Below the pieces are notes generated by a model. The model made no database searches. It was not told the origin of the DNA and worked only from the letters and a program-made list of their open reading frames with translations. Positions 17,618 to 26,411 of a stretch of 63,089 nucleotides of DNA are shown here, in pieces. This stretch comes from Nitrospirota bacterium (GTDB taxonomy: Bacteria > Nitrospirota > Thermodesulfovibrionia > Thermodesulfovibrionales > JdFR-88). Both the position numbers and the translations under genes were made by a program. Where the stretch lies: the NCBI GenBank assembly GCA_021813765.1, contig JAKAJM010000006.1, positions 1 to 63,089 of the forward strand, in the 5' to 3' direction. How positions within the stretch are numbered: position 1 is the stretch's first letter; every line of letters starts with the position of its first letter.

Positions 17618-19501
17618 TTATCCATCATTTTCAGAAATTACCTTCTTTATCTCGCCAATGTAGCGGGATGGCAGCATCTGTGACGTCCGCCCGAATTTCA
17701 TTCTGTAATCGGCAGATGAAACGAAAAGCCCCTCCTTGGCCCTGGTACACGCCACATAAAAAAGCCGTCTTTCCTCTTCCAGGGCGGCGCCGCTCTCAAG
17801 AGACCTTTCGGATGGAAATATCCCCTCTTCCAGCGCAGGAAGGAAGACAACCGGCCATTCAAGCCCCTTTGCGGCATGTATTGTCATGATCTTAACGCTC
17901 TCTTCATGGGTTATCTTGTCCTGGTCCGAGGCAAGGAGGCTGTCTTCCATGAATTCAGAGAAAGTTTTGCCCTCGGCCTCGATGGACTGGAGAACGTTGC
18001 TGAGTTCCGAAACGTTCTCAATGCGGTCCTCGTAGTCTTCCTTGTACTCTTTTTTCAGATATTCCAGATAGTTAAGCTCCTCGATAATGCTCATCAGGAC
18101 ACCATAGGGCTTTTCTTCCACGGAAGGGCCATGTTTCGCGATTAATTTTAGAAGTGCATTGGCATTGATCCTTTGTCTGGCGGAATATCTCGTATCTCCC
18201 AGCGCCTGTATCCAGTCTGTCTTGAAATTCTCTGTGATAGCCTCGATTGCTTTTTTACCCATGCCGCGAGATGGCGTGTTTACGACTCTCTCGAAGGCAG
18301 CCCGGTCCTTGCCATTGGACATAAGCCTCAGATAGCAAATCAGGTCTTTTACCTCCGCCCGTTCGAAAAACGCCAGGCCCCGAACTATTTCATATGGAAT
18401 GCCATACCGCATGAAGCTGCTTTCCAGGCCGCGGGAAAGAAAACTCATCCGGATCAGGACCGCCATGTCCGAATAGGAGTATTTTGAAGCGAGACTTGTT
18501 ATTTTTTCTGCTATACGCGCGTTTTCCGCGTCATGGCTTTCATTTAAGCGATACTCAACTTCTCCCTCATCTTCCTTATCGGTGTGAAGGGTAAGGACCT
18601 TGTCCGCCCACATGCCTTCAATCTTGCCAATAACGATGTTGGCGGTATCGAGTATCTTCCTGGTCGAACGGTAGTTCTTTTCAAGGCGCATCTCGGTTGC
18701 CTTGAACTCCCGACCGAATTTGAGGATATTTTCGGGGACAGCTCCGCGCCATGTATAAATGGTCTGAAAAGGGTCTCCGACTACAAAAATGTTGTCCCTG
18801 TTCCTGGCGGAAAGCAGTTTTATTAGAGAGTACTGTATCTCATTGGTGTCCTGGAACTCATCCACCATGAAATAGTCATAACGGTCCTGCCACTTGCCGC
18901 GCACATCGGGCCTGGTGACCAGGAGGTGCGTGGCGTAATGTATCAGATCATCGTAGTCCAGCGCGTTTGACCGTTCCAGGTCCTGTTGATAGGCATTTGC
19001 TACCGGCGCCAATTGGTTTTTTGGATACTGGAGGGTTGAGATGTACTGGGCTATGTTATCCCTGTACGTCTGCTTTGCTCTCGATATCGTGTTTTTGGCC
19101 GCATCTGTTTCCTTTGGATCGAGATCAAGCCGGACCAGTATGTTTTTTAGCGCCTTTTTGCTGTCCGTCTCATCGTAAATAACAAATTTTTTATCGAAAT
19201 TCTTCCCCAGGGCTGCTATATCTTCCCTTAAGACCCGCACACAGAACGAATGAAATGTGCTGATGGACCGTGGTCTTATCGAGAACATCCTTTCTACACG
19301 TTCGGCCATTTCATTTGCAGCCTTTTTTGTGAACGTAATGGCAAGAATGCGGTGCGGCTTAATGCTCTTTTCCCTGATAAGATATCCGATCTTATGGGTA
19401 AGGACCTTGGTCTTTCCGCTGCCCGCGCCGGCCAGAAGCAGCAGGGGGGATCCAAAGTGTTCGACGGCGGCTTGTTGTTCCTGATTCAGCCCCTTTAACA
19501 T
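17618..19501 (-). CDS. UvrD/PcrA/Rep-family superfamily 1 DNA helicase
   Basis: The 627-residue 3'-5' helicase has all SF1A motifs in order: the N-terminal Q-motif region GLNQEQQAAVEH, Walker A GAGSGKT, ITFTKKAANEM, DEFQDTN (motif II), GDPFQTIYTWRGA (motif III), TIHAAKGLEWPVVF (motif V) and VACTRAKEGLFV (motif VI). It unwinds DNA in repair and replication restart. The start at 19501, just before the Q-motif and after AAGGG, avoids the 62-nt overlap with xseB that an upstream start would cause. It is the last gene of an xseA-xseB-helicase unit. Confidence 0.92.
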   Translation of the reverse strand: MLKGLNQEQQAAVEHFGSPLLLLAGAGSGKTKVLTHKIGYLIREKSIKPHRILAITFTKKAANEMAERVERMFSIRPRSISTFHSFCVRVLREDIAALGKNFDKKFVIYDETDSKKALKNILVRLDLDPKETDAAKNTISRAKQTYRDNIAQYISTLQYPKNQLAPVANAYQQDLERSNALDYDDLIHYATHLLVTRPDVRGKWQDRYDYFMVDEFQDTNEIQYSLIKLLSARNRDNIFVVGDPFQTIYTWRGAVPENILKFGREFKATEMRLEKNYRSTRKILDTANIVIGKIEGMWADKVLTLHTDKEDEGEVEYRLNESHDAENARIAEKITSLASKYSYSDMAVLIRMSFLSRGLESSFMRYGIPYEIVRGLAFFERAEVKDLICYLRLMSNGKDRAAFERVVNTPSRGMGKKAIEAITENFKTDWIQALGDTRYSARQRINANALLKLIAKHGPSVEEKPYGVLMSIIEELNYLEYLKKEYKEDYEDRIENVSELSNVLQSIEAEGKTFSEFMEDSLLASDQDKITHEESVKIMTIHAAKGLEWPVVFLPALEEGIFPSERSLESGAALEEERRLFYVACTRAKEGLFVSSADYRMKFGRTSQMLPSRYIGEIKKVISENDG

Positions 19502-19541
19502 TTTCCCTTCATGGCTTGCTTGGAAAAGATCAAAGCCCCCT

Positions 19542-19769
19542 CTAAAACTGCTCTCCTTCTTCTTCCCGTGTTTTCTCTTCAAGGTCCGCCAGGACCTTTT
19601 CAACTTCCTCCCCGGTCCCCCTTAACTTGCTCCGGCAAAACCGGATAAGCTGGGCAGCCCTTTTCACCTTTTCAGACAGCGCGTCAACAGCGATATTCTC
19701 CTCTTCGATCTCTTTTACTATGACCTCCAACTCCGCCGCCGCTTTCGAATATGTAAGCTCATTCTCCAT
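19542..19769 (-). CDS. xseB: Exodeoxyribonuclease VII small subunit
   Basis: The 75-residue product starts ENELTYSKAAAELEVIVKEI, the conserved XseB helix, with a second helix (VKRAAQLIRFCRSKL) and an acidic tail. Several copies bind along XseA and are needed for single-strand-specific exonuclease activity. The start overlaps the end of xseA by 11 nt. Confidence 0.92.
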   Translation of the reverse strand: MENELTYSKAAAELEVIVKEIEEENIAVDALSEKVKRAAQLIRFCRSKLRGTGEEVEKVLADLEEKTREEEGEQF

Positions 19770-21012
19770 GAGTAAAAACCTCCTGAACCTTTCCTTTCAC
19801 CGTCCCGTCCTGAAGACGGATACTTATAGACGCGCCTGCCTCCACATCGGCCACGGATTTAAGCACCTTCCCGTCCAGGGAAGCGATGCTATAGCCTCTT
19901 TTGAGGACATTTGCCGGGTCGAGATGCTTCACTGTTTTTTCGTAAATGGTAAGCCTGTCATTTGCCGTCCGAAGTAAATGAGAGACCTGTATTTTTAAAG
20001 CCTTCAGGGCGGAATCAAGCCCGGATTCCTGATGTCTGAAAGAGTTTTTGACGGCATAATGGAATCTCTGGATAAGAGTATTTAGCTTGTGATTCTCGTC
20101 CTTCAGGGCCTTTTCACAGAGCCTTCCAAGCCTTCTTTGGGCCTCGAGAATCCGGTCCTCAAAAGCCTTGAGCCCTGAAATCAGGAAATCGGCCACGGCC
20201 GTTGGGGTCTTCATCCGTGTGTGCGCCACCATATCCGCCACTGTGTCGTCCCTTTCATGGCCTATGCCGGTAAAGACAGGAAGGGGCAGCTTGGCGATGG
20301 CAACTGCGAGTTCATAGCCATCGTAACAGTTAAGCTCCACCTGGGATCCCCCGCCCCGGACAATAGCCGCAACATCAAAGGAGTCCTGGCGTTTCCGGAT
20401 TTCGTGCAGGGCCGCCACAATGGACTTCTCTGCCTCCTGGCCCTGCATTATCGCGGGGAACAGCTGTATGTTGAAGCTATATCCAAACGGGTTGTTGGCA
20501 ATATGGCTCATGAAATCGCCGTAGCCGGCCGCCCCGGGCGCCGATACCACGGCTATCCGCTGCGGCACCAAAGGCAGCCTCAGGCCCTTGTTAAGCTCTA
20601 TAAGCCCCTCTTTTTGAAGCCTTTCGATAACCTCCCTTTTCTTCCGGGCCATCTCGCCAAGAGAATAGGAAGGATCGATGTCCTTGATAAGAAGACTCAG
20701 CCCGTAAACTTCGTGAAAATTGATTGCGGCAAGGAAAAGCACCTTCATCCCAGGTTTAAGGGGCTCCCTGGTGGCTTTTTCGAATTTCTGGCTTATCTTC
20801 CGGTACTCGTAAGCCCAGCAATTGGCCCTGATCTGGGCAACTGTCCTGTCATCGTCTTTTTCGACCAGATTGAAGTAGCAATGACCCTTCTGGTCGCACC
20901 TTGACTCCGCTATTTCGGCTATGACCCAATAGGTATCCGGGAATGAATAACTGAGAGCAGCTTTTATGCTGAAATTCAGTTCCGAGAGGGTAATTATAGG
21001 GGATTCGGCCAC
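19759..21012 (-). CDS. xseA: Exodeoxyribonuclease VII large subunit
   Basis: The 417-residue product has an N-terminal OB-fold (ITLSELNFSIKAALSYSF; DQKGHCYFNLVEKDD) and the catalytic domain with IAVVSAPGAAGYGDF, IVRGGGSQVEL and TGIGHERDDTVADMVA. A long coiled-coil region follows (about 285-370), then a C-terminal segment RGYSIASLDGKVL. It degrades single-stranded DNA in repair. It is first in the xseA-xseB-helicase unit. Confidence 0.95.
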   Translation of the reverse strand: MAESPIITLSELNFSIKAALSYSFPDTYWVIAEIAESRCDQKGHCYFNLVEKDDDRTVAQIRANCWAYEYRKISQKFEKATREPLKPGMKVLFLAAINFHEVYGLSLLIKDIDPSYSLGEMARKKREVIERLQKEGLIELNKGLRLPLVPQRIAVVSAPGAAGYGDFMSHIANNPFGYSFNIQLFPAIMQGQEAEKSIVAALHEIRKRQDSFDVAAIVRGGGSQVELNCYDGYELAVAIAKLPLPVFTGIGHERDDTVADMVAHTRMKTPTAVADFLISGLKAFEDRILEAQRRLGRLCEKALKDENHKLNTLIQRFHYAVKNSFRHQESGLDSALKALKIQVSHLLRTANDRLTIYEKTVKHLDPANVLKRGYSIASLDGKVLKSVADVEAGASISIRLQDGTVKGKVQEVFTHGE

Positions 21013-21260
21013 TGGACTCCTAAAACACTTATGGTGACAATCATATTCCTGTCATAGGTTCTGCGAATTATAACAGATTCGGGATTTCAAGCGCCAAGAG
21101 AGTCAAGAAAATGATGGAGGATTATCCGGTAACCGCGCAGTGAAATCTCCGGCAAAAAATATTCAAGGGAAGAAGCGATAGTCACTGCCAGGATTTGACA
21201 CAATCCGTTCAAATGGTAGAAATAATTACAGGGAACACCTGAAAGGAGGTGCGGCAGTGC

Positions 21261-22145
21261 ATGGATAAGCCAGAGGACCCTGGCAGGCGGCGTTTTTTAA
21301 AGACCGGGCTCTATATTGCGGCCATGGGCAGCGGCGTGGCGGCCTTCGGGGCTGGAGGGCCGCTTGCGCGCATGGCTGGCGCGCAGGCCGTGCAGGCGGA
21401 GGCCGGGCAGAAGCGCCTCTCGAAACCATTTCCCCTGCCGTGGCTGGACAGGGACGGAAACCATAACCAGACCCCGGGGCCTGGCAAAGACCCGTCGAGC
21501 ATCTTCCATTTCAAGGGCATGGTGGCCCGCGCTAACGGGTTTTCAGGCATGGGCAAGGACAACAAGGGCAACCGGCTGGCTTTCGGCTCTTCCGCAACGG
21601 ACTTCTCGTTCATGAGCGGCCTGTACTGGGCCGCACAGGATGCGCGGAAGGGCGCTTTCTCGCATATTTCCCTGGCGCTTTTTTCTGGGCCGGCAGCCCC
21701 CTCGAACCTGGTCCACGACCTGCACCCCGGGACATCTGCAGCCGGACTCTTCCGTACCGTGCCCGTCACGCCCGGAAGGCTCCTCATAGGCTCAAACGGA
21801 CGGAGCGCGGAACTGGAGCTTGAGGACATAGCGGTTATGGACCAGCCTGGCGGCCCGTTCTACGCCGCCCCTTCTTTGTCTGCGCGGATGAGCCTGCGGG
21901 TCATTTGGAAGGCATTGGCGGGCCAAAAAGTGCGTTATGAGGACAAATGCAGGCATTTCAAGCTTGTGGGACACCTTGCGGCCTGCCACGCCTGGGTAAA
22001 GGTGGAAGTCCCGTATATCGGCTTTTCCTGGCAGTCGGACCCCATCGGAACCTCGAAGGCCGCCTTCGCCGTCATTGGAGAAGAGGTGAACGGCAAGTAT
22101 TACGATGAGGAAGGGACTCTGGCGGCAACCCACTGGCCATTATAG
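21261..22145 (+). CDS. Tat-exported protein of unknown function
   Basis: The 294-residue product has a twin-arginine signal (RRRFLKTG, then a hydrophobic stretch to about residue 40, AQA). The mature part has no recognised domain; notable segments are WLDRDGNHNQTPGPGKDPSSI, FGSSATDFSFMSGLYW and CRHFKLVGHLAACHAWVKVEV with three Cys. Tat export suggests folding or cofactor loading before export. The near-perfect Shine-Dalgarno GAAAGGAGGT (21241-21250) decides the ATG at 21261 over GTG 21249. It stands alone. Confidence 0.75.
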   Translation: MDKPEDPGRRRFLKTGLYIAAMGSGVAAFGAGGPLARMAGAQAVQAEAGQKRLSKPFPLPWLDRDGNHNQTPGPGKDPSSIFHFKGMVARANGFSGMGKDNKGNRLAFGSSATDFSFMSGLYWAAQDARKGAFSHISLALFSGPAAPSNLVHDLHPGTSAAGLFRTVPVTPGRLLIGSNGRSAELELEDIAVMDQPGGPFYAAPSLSARMSLRVIWKALAGQKVRYEDKCRHFKLVGHLAACHAWVKVEVPYIGFSWQSDPIGTSKAAFAVIGEEVNGKYYDEEGTLAATHWPL

Positions 22146-22197
22146 CCCCGGAAGGGGGCAGAAGACGCCTGCTTAACCTTGATTCAAACGGTACTTG

Positions 22198-22320
22198 AAC
22201 GGGATAGAGGACCCTGCGGGGGACATCAACTCATACGTTTACGGAAGCGGCTGCCTCATATCCTCAGAGACGGACCCCAAGGGGAATACTTATTATTATA
22301 ATTATGACAGCACGGCTTCT
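22198..22320 (+). pseudogene. Remnant of a YD/RHS-repeat protein
   Basis: About 40 codons read DPAGDINSYVYGSG then TDPKGNTYYYNYD, which match two consecutive YD repeats (DPxGN...Y.YD) of RHS-type surface or toxin proteins. There is no start or repeat array on either side and the frame soon loses similarity, so this looks like a fossil. It lies between the Tat gene and the left direct repeat of the island. Confidence 0.55.
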
Positions 22321-22420
22321 CATAAAAAAGCTCATAATCGTGGACAGGACGAAAAACGGGGAGCCTATAGGCATCCCGCTTACGGAAACTGTCATCAAGA
22401 AAAGGAGCTACAAGCTGTAA
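22304..22420 (+). other. Orphan 38-codon frame, possible gene remnant
   Basis: ATG 22304 to TAA 22420 encodes 38 residues that look protein-like (LIIVDRTKNGEPIGIPL, then TETVIKKRSYKL). No family was recognised. Its stop codon lies inside the left copy of the tRNA-derived direct repeat, so it may be the 3' end of a gene truncated by rearrangement. Confidence 0.3.
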
Positions 22421-22483
22421 CCCCTTAATTTTCTTGGCGTCCCCAATGGGATTCGCACCCATGTTACCGCCTTGAAAGGGCGA
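22417..22483 (-). repeat. Left direct repeat: 3' part of tRNA-Glu (attachment-site-like)
   Basis: These 67 bp match 26856-26922 at 64 of 67 positions. They contain the 3' half of the tRNA-Glu gene (anticodon loop, T-arm, acceptor strand and CCA) plus flanking bases. The 5' half of the tRNA is absent. One mismatch alters the T-loop (TTCGAACCC becomes TTCGCACCC). This is the arrangement left when an element integrates at a tRNA 3' end. Confidence 0.85.
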
Positions 22484-22695
22484 AGCAGGCATAAACCGCA
22501 AACGGGCCACTGGCAACGATTTGGGCTTGAGTTGGTGAATTTAAAGGGGAAAGGGTCATTCTGCATTTTCTGACCTTTACCCTATTTTATGCCTAAAGAG
22601 CAGAAATCTGCTGCAATTTTGCGACAGTCTAAAATCACGGTGGGGCTATCTCAGGCCTCATTTATTAGCTGACTATTTCAAGGTCGTATTCGTTA

Positions 22696-22728
22696 TTGAG
22701 AAAACGATTACAAATGTAGTATATTGTA
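22696..22728 (+). promoter_or_regulatory. Promoter and possible operator of the PIN/UPF0175 operon
   Basis: A -35-like TTGAGA (22696-22701) is followed after 18 nt by TATATT (22720-22725). Transcription would start at or next to the ATG at 22732, and there is no Shine-Dalgarno sequence, so the first mRNA may be leaderless. TACAA (22709-22713) and TTGTA (22724-22728) form an inverted repeat over the -10, a plausible site for autorepression. Confidence 0.45.
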
Positions 22729-22731
22729 GAC

Positions 22732-23226
22732 ATGCAGATGGTCTTTGACTCTTCCACTCTGATTCTTCTGGCTAAAACGGACCTTTTACGAGAAGTCGCA
22801 GAAGGCTTCTCTATCATAATCCCTTCTAAGGTGAAAGATGAATGCCTTTTAAAGAATACCCCAGATGCCCTGCTTATAAAGATCCTCATTGACGAAGGGA
22901 AGATCAAGGTGGAAAAGGCAGGGAACCAGGAAGCTGTCAGAAAGCTCCAGACTGATTTTAGAATTGAGGCGGCTGAAGCCCAGGCGCTCTGGCTGGGAAG
23001 AAAATTGGGCTGCCCGGTAGCTGTTGATGACGGGCCCGCGATAAAGGCCTGCAAGGTTATGGGCATACGGTTCGCAACAGCGGTTCATTTTCTGGTAAAT
23101 CTCCGGGCAAAAGGGCAACTGGAGCTGCCAATGGCGCTTGCAAAACTCGAAGTGCTGGCCGGCTATGGCAGATATTCCAGAAAAATAATCGAGGATGCCG
23201 CCTACAGACTGAAAGGAGAAAGATAG
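22732..23226 (+). CDS. PIN-domain protein (DUF3368-like), putative toxin
   Basis: The 164-residue product begins MVFDSSTLILLAKTDLL, the first acidic strand of a PIN nuclease. EAEAQALWLG follows with conserved acidic residues near 85-95, then VAVDDGPAIKACKVMGI with the third and fourth acids. PIN proteins of this type are metal-dependent ribonucleases of toxin-antitoxin pairs and are usually linked to UPF0175 proteins, as here. The UPF0175 gene starts on the next base after its stop. The gene order (nuclease first) is reversed from the common antitoxin-first order. Confidence 0.8.
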   Translation: MQMVFDSSTLILLAKTDLLREVAEGFSIIIPSKVKDECLLKNTPDALLIKILIDEGKIKVEKAGNQEAVRKLQTDFRIEAAEAQALWLGRKLGCPVAVDDGPAIKACKVMGIRFATAVHFLVNLRAKGQLELPMALAKLEVLAGYGRYSRKIIEDAAYRLKGER

Positions 23227-23520
23227 ATGGGCGTTATAAGCCTTAGGCTGAAAGAAAGGGACCTGGAAAGGCTTGAGGAACTCTCCAAAGCCGCCCACAA
23301 GGACAAATCCACCATGGCCCGGGAGCTTTTGGAATACGGGTGGGACTTCCTCATGCTCAAGTATTACAAAGAGGGAAAACTCTCCCTTGCCGGATTGGCC
23401 AAAAAACTGGACATATCCATAAGCGAGGCCATAGACATGCTTAAGGAACTCGGCATAGAGGCCCCTATAGGGTACGATGACTATCTGAAGGGGTTTGAGG
23501 TTTTCGATCAGACAAAATGA
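23227..23520 (+). CDS. UPF0175 family protein, putative antitoxin
   Basis: The 97-residue product has an N-terminal ribbon-helix-helix-like segment (SLRLKERDLERLEELSKAAH) and a C-terminal helix-turn-helix (KLDISISEAIDMLKELGI) ending IGYDDYLKGFEVF, the UPF0175 pattern. It probably binds the PIN protein and represses the promoter upstream. Its ATG directly follows the PIN stop, and its TGA overlaps the start of the GHKL gene (ATGA), so three genes are translationally coupled. Confidence 0.8.
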   Translation: MGVISLRLKERDLERLEELSKAAHKDKSTMARELLEYGWDFLMLKYYKEGKLSLAGLAKKLDISISEAIDMLKELGIEAPIGYDDYLKGFEVFDQTK

Positions 23521-25009
23521 GTGGAAAAGCCGACGATAGGCCAAGTGAGGCCGGATTTATCCCGGTTACCATAGATAAAAGCCATATAGTCACAATAGGC
23601 GAGAGGCTGTACGCGGAAAGCATCGAGTTTGTGCGGGAACTCGTCAACAATGCTATGACGCCGATGCGACCCTGGTGGAAATTGCCATATCGGGGGACAC
23701 GATCGAGATTAGGGACAACGGAAGCGGCATGGACATCACCGGGCTAAAGCAATATTTCAATATAGGATCCCAGCAAAAACCCTATTCCCCCAGATCTCCG
23801 GTCCACGGCCGGGACAGGATAGGGCAGTTCGGGATTGGTAAATTCGCAAGTCTTTCAGCCTGCAGGCGGTTCGAGGTCCTTACCAGACGGGGTGACTTCG
23901 CCGCCAAAGTAATTTTCGACAAAGACCAGTGGGAAAAGACAGGTGATGTCTGGCAGTTGCCCTTTGAGGTGCTCCCTGCCAGTTCGAGAAAGACCGACGG
24001 AACGACTGTTACGCTGATCGGCCTGCAAAAGACGTTCAGGCCCGAGGACGTCGAGGAGAAGATTATAGAGGGGACCCCGATTAAGGCCCCGGATTTCAGG
24101 GTTAGGATAAATGGACATACCGTCATGCCCCGGAGCCTATCCGGCCACAGGATTCCCATACTTGAGGGGACGGCTTTCGGGCCTGTAAGCGGAGAGATAA
24201 TAATCCTTCCGGAGAGCGCTTCCTCGACCGTCGACCTTGGGATTGAGGTGAAGGTAAAGCAAGTGACCGTCAGGAGGGAACTCTTCGGGATGGAGACGTG
24301 GGGGAAGGTTATGGCGAGGGTGAGAGGAGAGGTATATGCTGATTTTCTCCCTATAACGAGCGACAGGACCGGTTTCATAAGGGATTCGGAAGAATATGCG
24401 GAGTTTCTCAAGGTCATGGAGCGCCTTATGGAAGAGGTCAAGGCATCCCTCCAGAAAATGACCATGCGGCGGGAAAGCAAACGTGTGGGCCGGGCACTCA
24501 AGGAGGCCCTTCAGCGGATATACAGGGCGCTGTCAGAGAATCCCGACCTTTCACCTTTCGGAGCATTGCCAATAGGCGAACGGACTCGCGGCACGGGTTC
24601 CGCCGCCGAAATTACGAAAGAGGGTGGGGCGGCGGAACAGGTCAAGACGGAAGAAAAAGGAAAAACTGAAACTGTCAAAAAGAAGGGAAAGAAAAAACCG
24701 AAGGTAAAAACGCTTACCCCTAATGCCATCATAAAGAAGATAAAATTCGGGCAGACCGGCGTTTCTTGTGTTATAGACAGTTTTGGAGAGGAGGGGCCGG
24801 AGGTCTTTTCCGAGGAGACGACGATCTATATAAACCGGGACCATCCTCTTTACAGGAGGGAGTCCGCGAGGCTTGAGACCCATACGTTAAATCTGGCGAG
24901 GCTCATTACCCAGGAGATAGCCCTCATGAAGGATCCAAAAAATCCACGTCAAGCTTTCGACAGGCAGAGTAAGCTTCTCAAGGATGCGTTCATAGACAAA
25001 AAAGACTGA
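23517..25009 (+). pseudogene. GHKL (Hsp90/histidine-kinase-like) ATPase, split by a -1 frameshift
   Basis: Two frames encode one protein of about 497 residues if a single base is restored after 23653. The first frame ends with VRELVNNA; the second continues YDADATLVEIAI, so the break falls inside the N-box (E-x3-N-A-x-D-A). The other GHKL motifs are intact: DNGSGM, GRDRIGQFGIGKFA and DGTTVTL. Next come a transducer-like region (TSDRTGF), a Lys-rich linker (about 370-395) and a C-terminal domain with INRDHPLYRR and ARLITQEIALM. It resembles Hsp90/MORC-like ATPases of unknown role. It is coupled to the UPF0175 gene. The lesion may be real decay or a sequencing error; the rest of the frame is undamaged. 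Confidence 0.75.
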
Positions 25010-25160
25010 TTTTTGATTTGTCGAATCTTCGCTGTCCGTTTTCATCGGAAACTTGGCCGTGTCCCCAATATTTCACCTGGGTGAGATAATAGTCGCTATC
25101 TTGAATGATATAATTTAAAATTAATAACTACATATCGTCCTTTCTTTTTCTGGAGGAGTT

Positions 25161-26411
25161 ATGAAGCCGGAAAAATCAACCATATCCCAGCCGCCGGAAG
25201 CCGGTGAATTACAAATTAAGCTCTCGAAAGAATTGAAACATGAGGAGGAGGCCCTTAAAAAACTTGTCGATAATTTAAAGCAAGAGATAGAAAGGCGCTC
25301 ATCCGAACTGGCCAGGATAAGACGGGACCTCGATAACATTATATCCAGCACCCGGCAATATGCGGAGAATATAGTAAATACTGTACGCGACCCTCTTCTG
25401 GTCCTCAACTCCAATCTTAAGGTAATCTCTGCAAATCAGAGTTTTTATTCCAAATTTGGCGTGTCTCCTGAGGAGACTGAAGGACGTCTCATTTATAAAA
25501 TGCAAGGGGGGCAGTGGGATATCCCTGAACTCAGGAAACTGCTTGAGTCCATTCTTCCCGAAAGTAAGAGCTTTGACGACTTTGAGGTAAATCGCATTGA
25601 TGGGGACAGGACTATGCTGCTTAATGCCCGCCAGGTCTATCGTGGCGATATCGGGCAGCAATTCATTTTGCTTGCAATAGAGGATATTACGGACAGGAAA
25701 CGGGCTGAAACGGAATTGAAAGGATCACTGGCCCGTGAACAGCGGATGCGAGGAGATCTGCAGCATTTTATAAATATCCTATCTCATGACCTGAGGTCTC
25801 CAATATCCAGCATTTCCAATTTTTCCAGGCTTATTCTCTCCAAATATGGTGAAGGCCTGGACGATAAGGCCAAAGATTATTTGGACTACATAAAAGAGAG
25901 CACCTTGAGAATGGAAAAACTCATAAGAGATCTGCTCCTCTATGGCAGCGTCGGAGCACGCGAAAATCCATTTGCTCAGGTGGACAGCAATAACGTGCTG
26001 AAAGCCGCCCTATCCAATCTTCAATCGGAGATAGAAGAGAGAAAGGCCCTAGTGGTCGCAAAAGACTGCCCCGTTGTAAAAGGGGATGAGGTATTGTTGA
26101 TACAACTTTTTCAGAACCTGATCGCCAACTCTCTTGCATATACAAAGCAAGTCCCAGAAATAGAGATATCGGCCCAATGCATGGAAAATGAATGGTTATT
26201 CAGCTTTAGGGATAACGGGATTGGCATAGCCCCGGAGGATCAGGAACGGATGTTCGAGCCCTTTGAACGCGCGCAAACAACTACTTCAAGGGGGACTGGA
26301 TTAGGACTTTCCATATGCAGGAAGATAGTAGAGATGCACGGGGGCCGGATTTGGGTGAAATCTACCTTGGGAGAGGGGGCCACGTTTTATTTCACATTGC
26401 CTAAGGCATAA
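25161..26411 (+). CDS. Soluble PAS-domain sensor histidine kinase
   Basis: The 416-residue product has an N-terminal coiled coil (about 15-65), a PAS domain (about 70-180, VRDPLLVLNSNLKVISANQS to EDITDRKRAE), HisKA with LSHDLRSP (His209), and HATPase with N-box FQNLIANSLAY, G1 DNGIGI and G2 GTGLGLS. No membrane helix is visible, so it senses a cytoplasmic signal. No response regulator is encoded nearby. A good Shine-Dalgarno (GGAGG) precedes the ATG. It is the last gene inside the tRNA-bounded island. Confidence 0.92.
   Translation: MKPEKSTISQPPEAGELQIKLSKELKHEEEALKKLVDNLKQEIERRSSELARIRRDLDNIISSTRQYAENIVNTVRDPLLVLNSNLKVISANQSFYSKFGVSPEETEGRLIYKMQGGQWDIPELRKLLESILPESKSFDDFEVNRIDGDRTMLLNARQVYRGDIGQQFILLAIEDITDRKRAETELKGSLAREQRMRGDLQHFINILSHDLRSPISSISNFSRLILSKYGEGLDDKAKDYLDYIKESTLRMEKLIRDLLLYGSVGARENPFAQVDSNNVLKAALSNLQSEIEERKALVVAKDCPVVKGDEVLLIQLFQNLIANSLAYTKQVPEIEISAQCMENEWLFSFRDNGIGIAPEDQERMFEPFERAQTTTSRGTGLGLSICRKIVEMHGGRIWVKSTLGEGATFYFTLPKA

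Noticed and set aside
17207-17628. Two overlapping ~70-codon frames between the glutaredoxin and helicase genes
   Set aside because: No ribosome-binding site of note, no domain and AT-driven composition.
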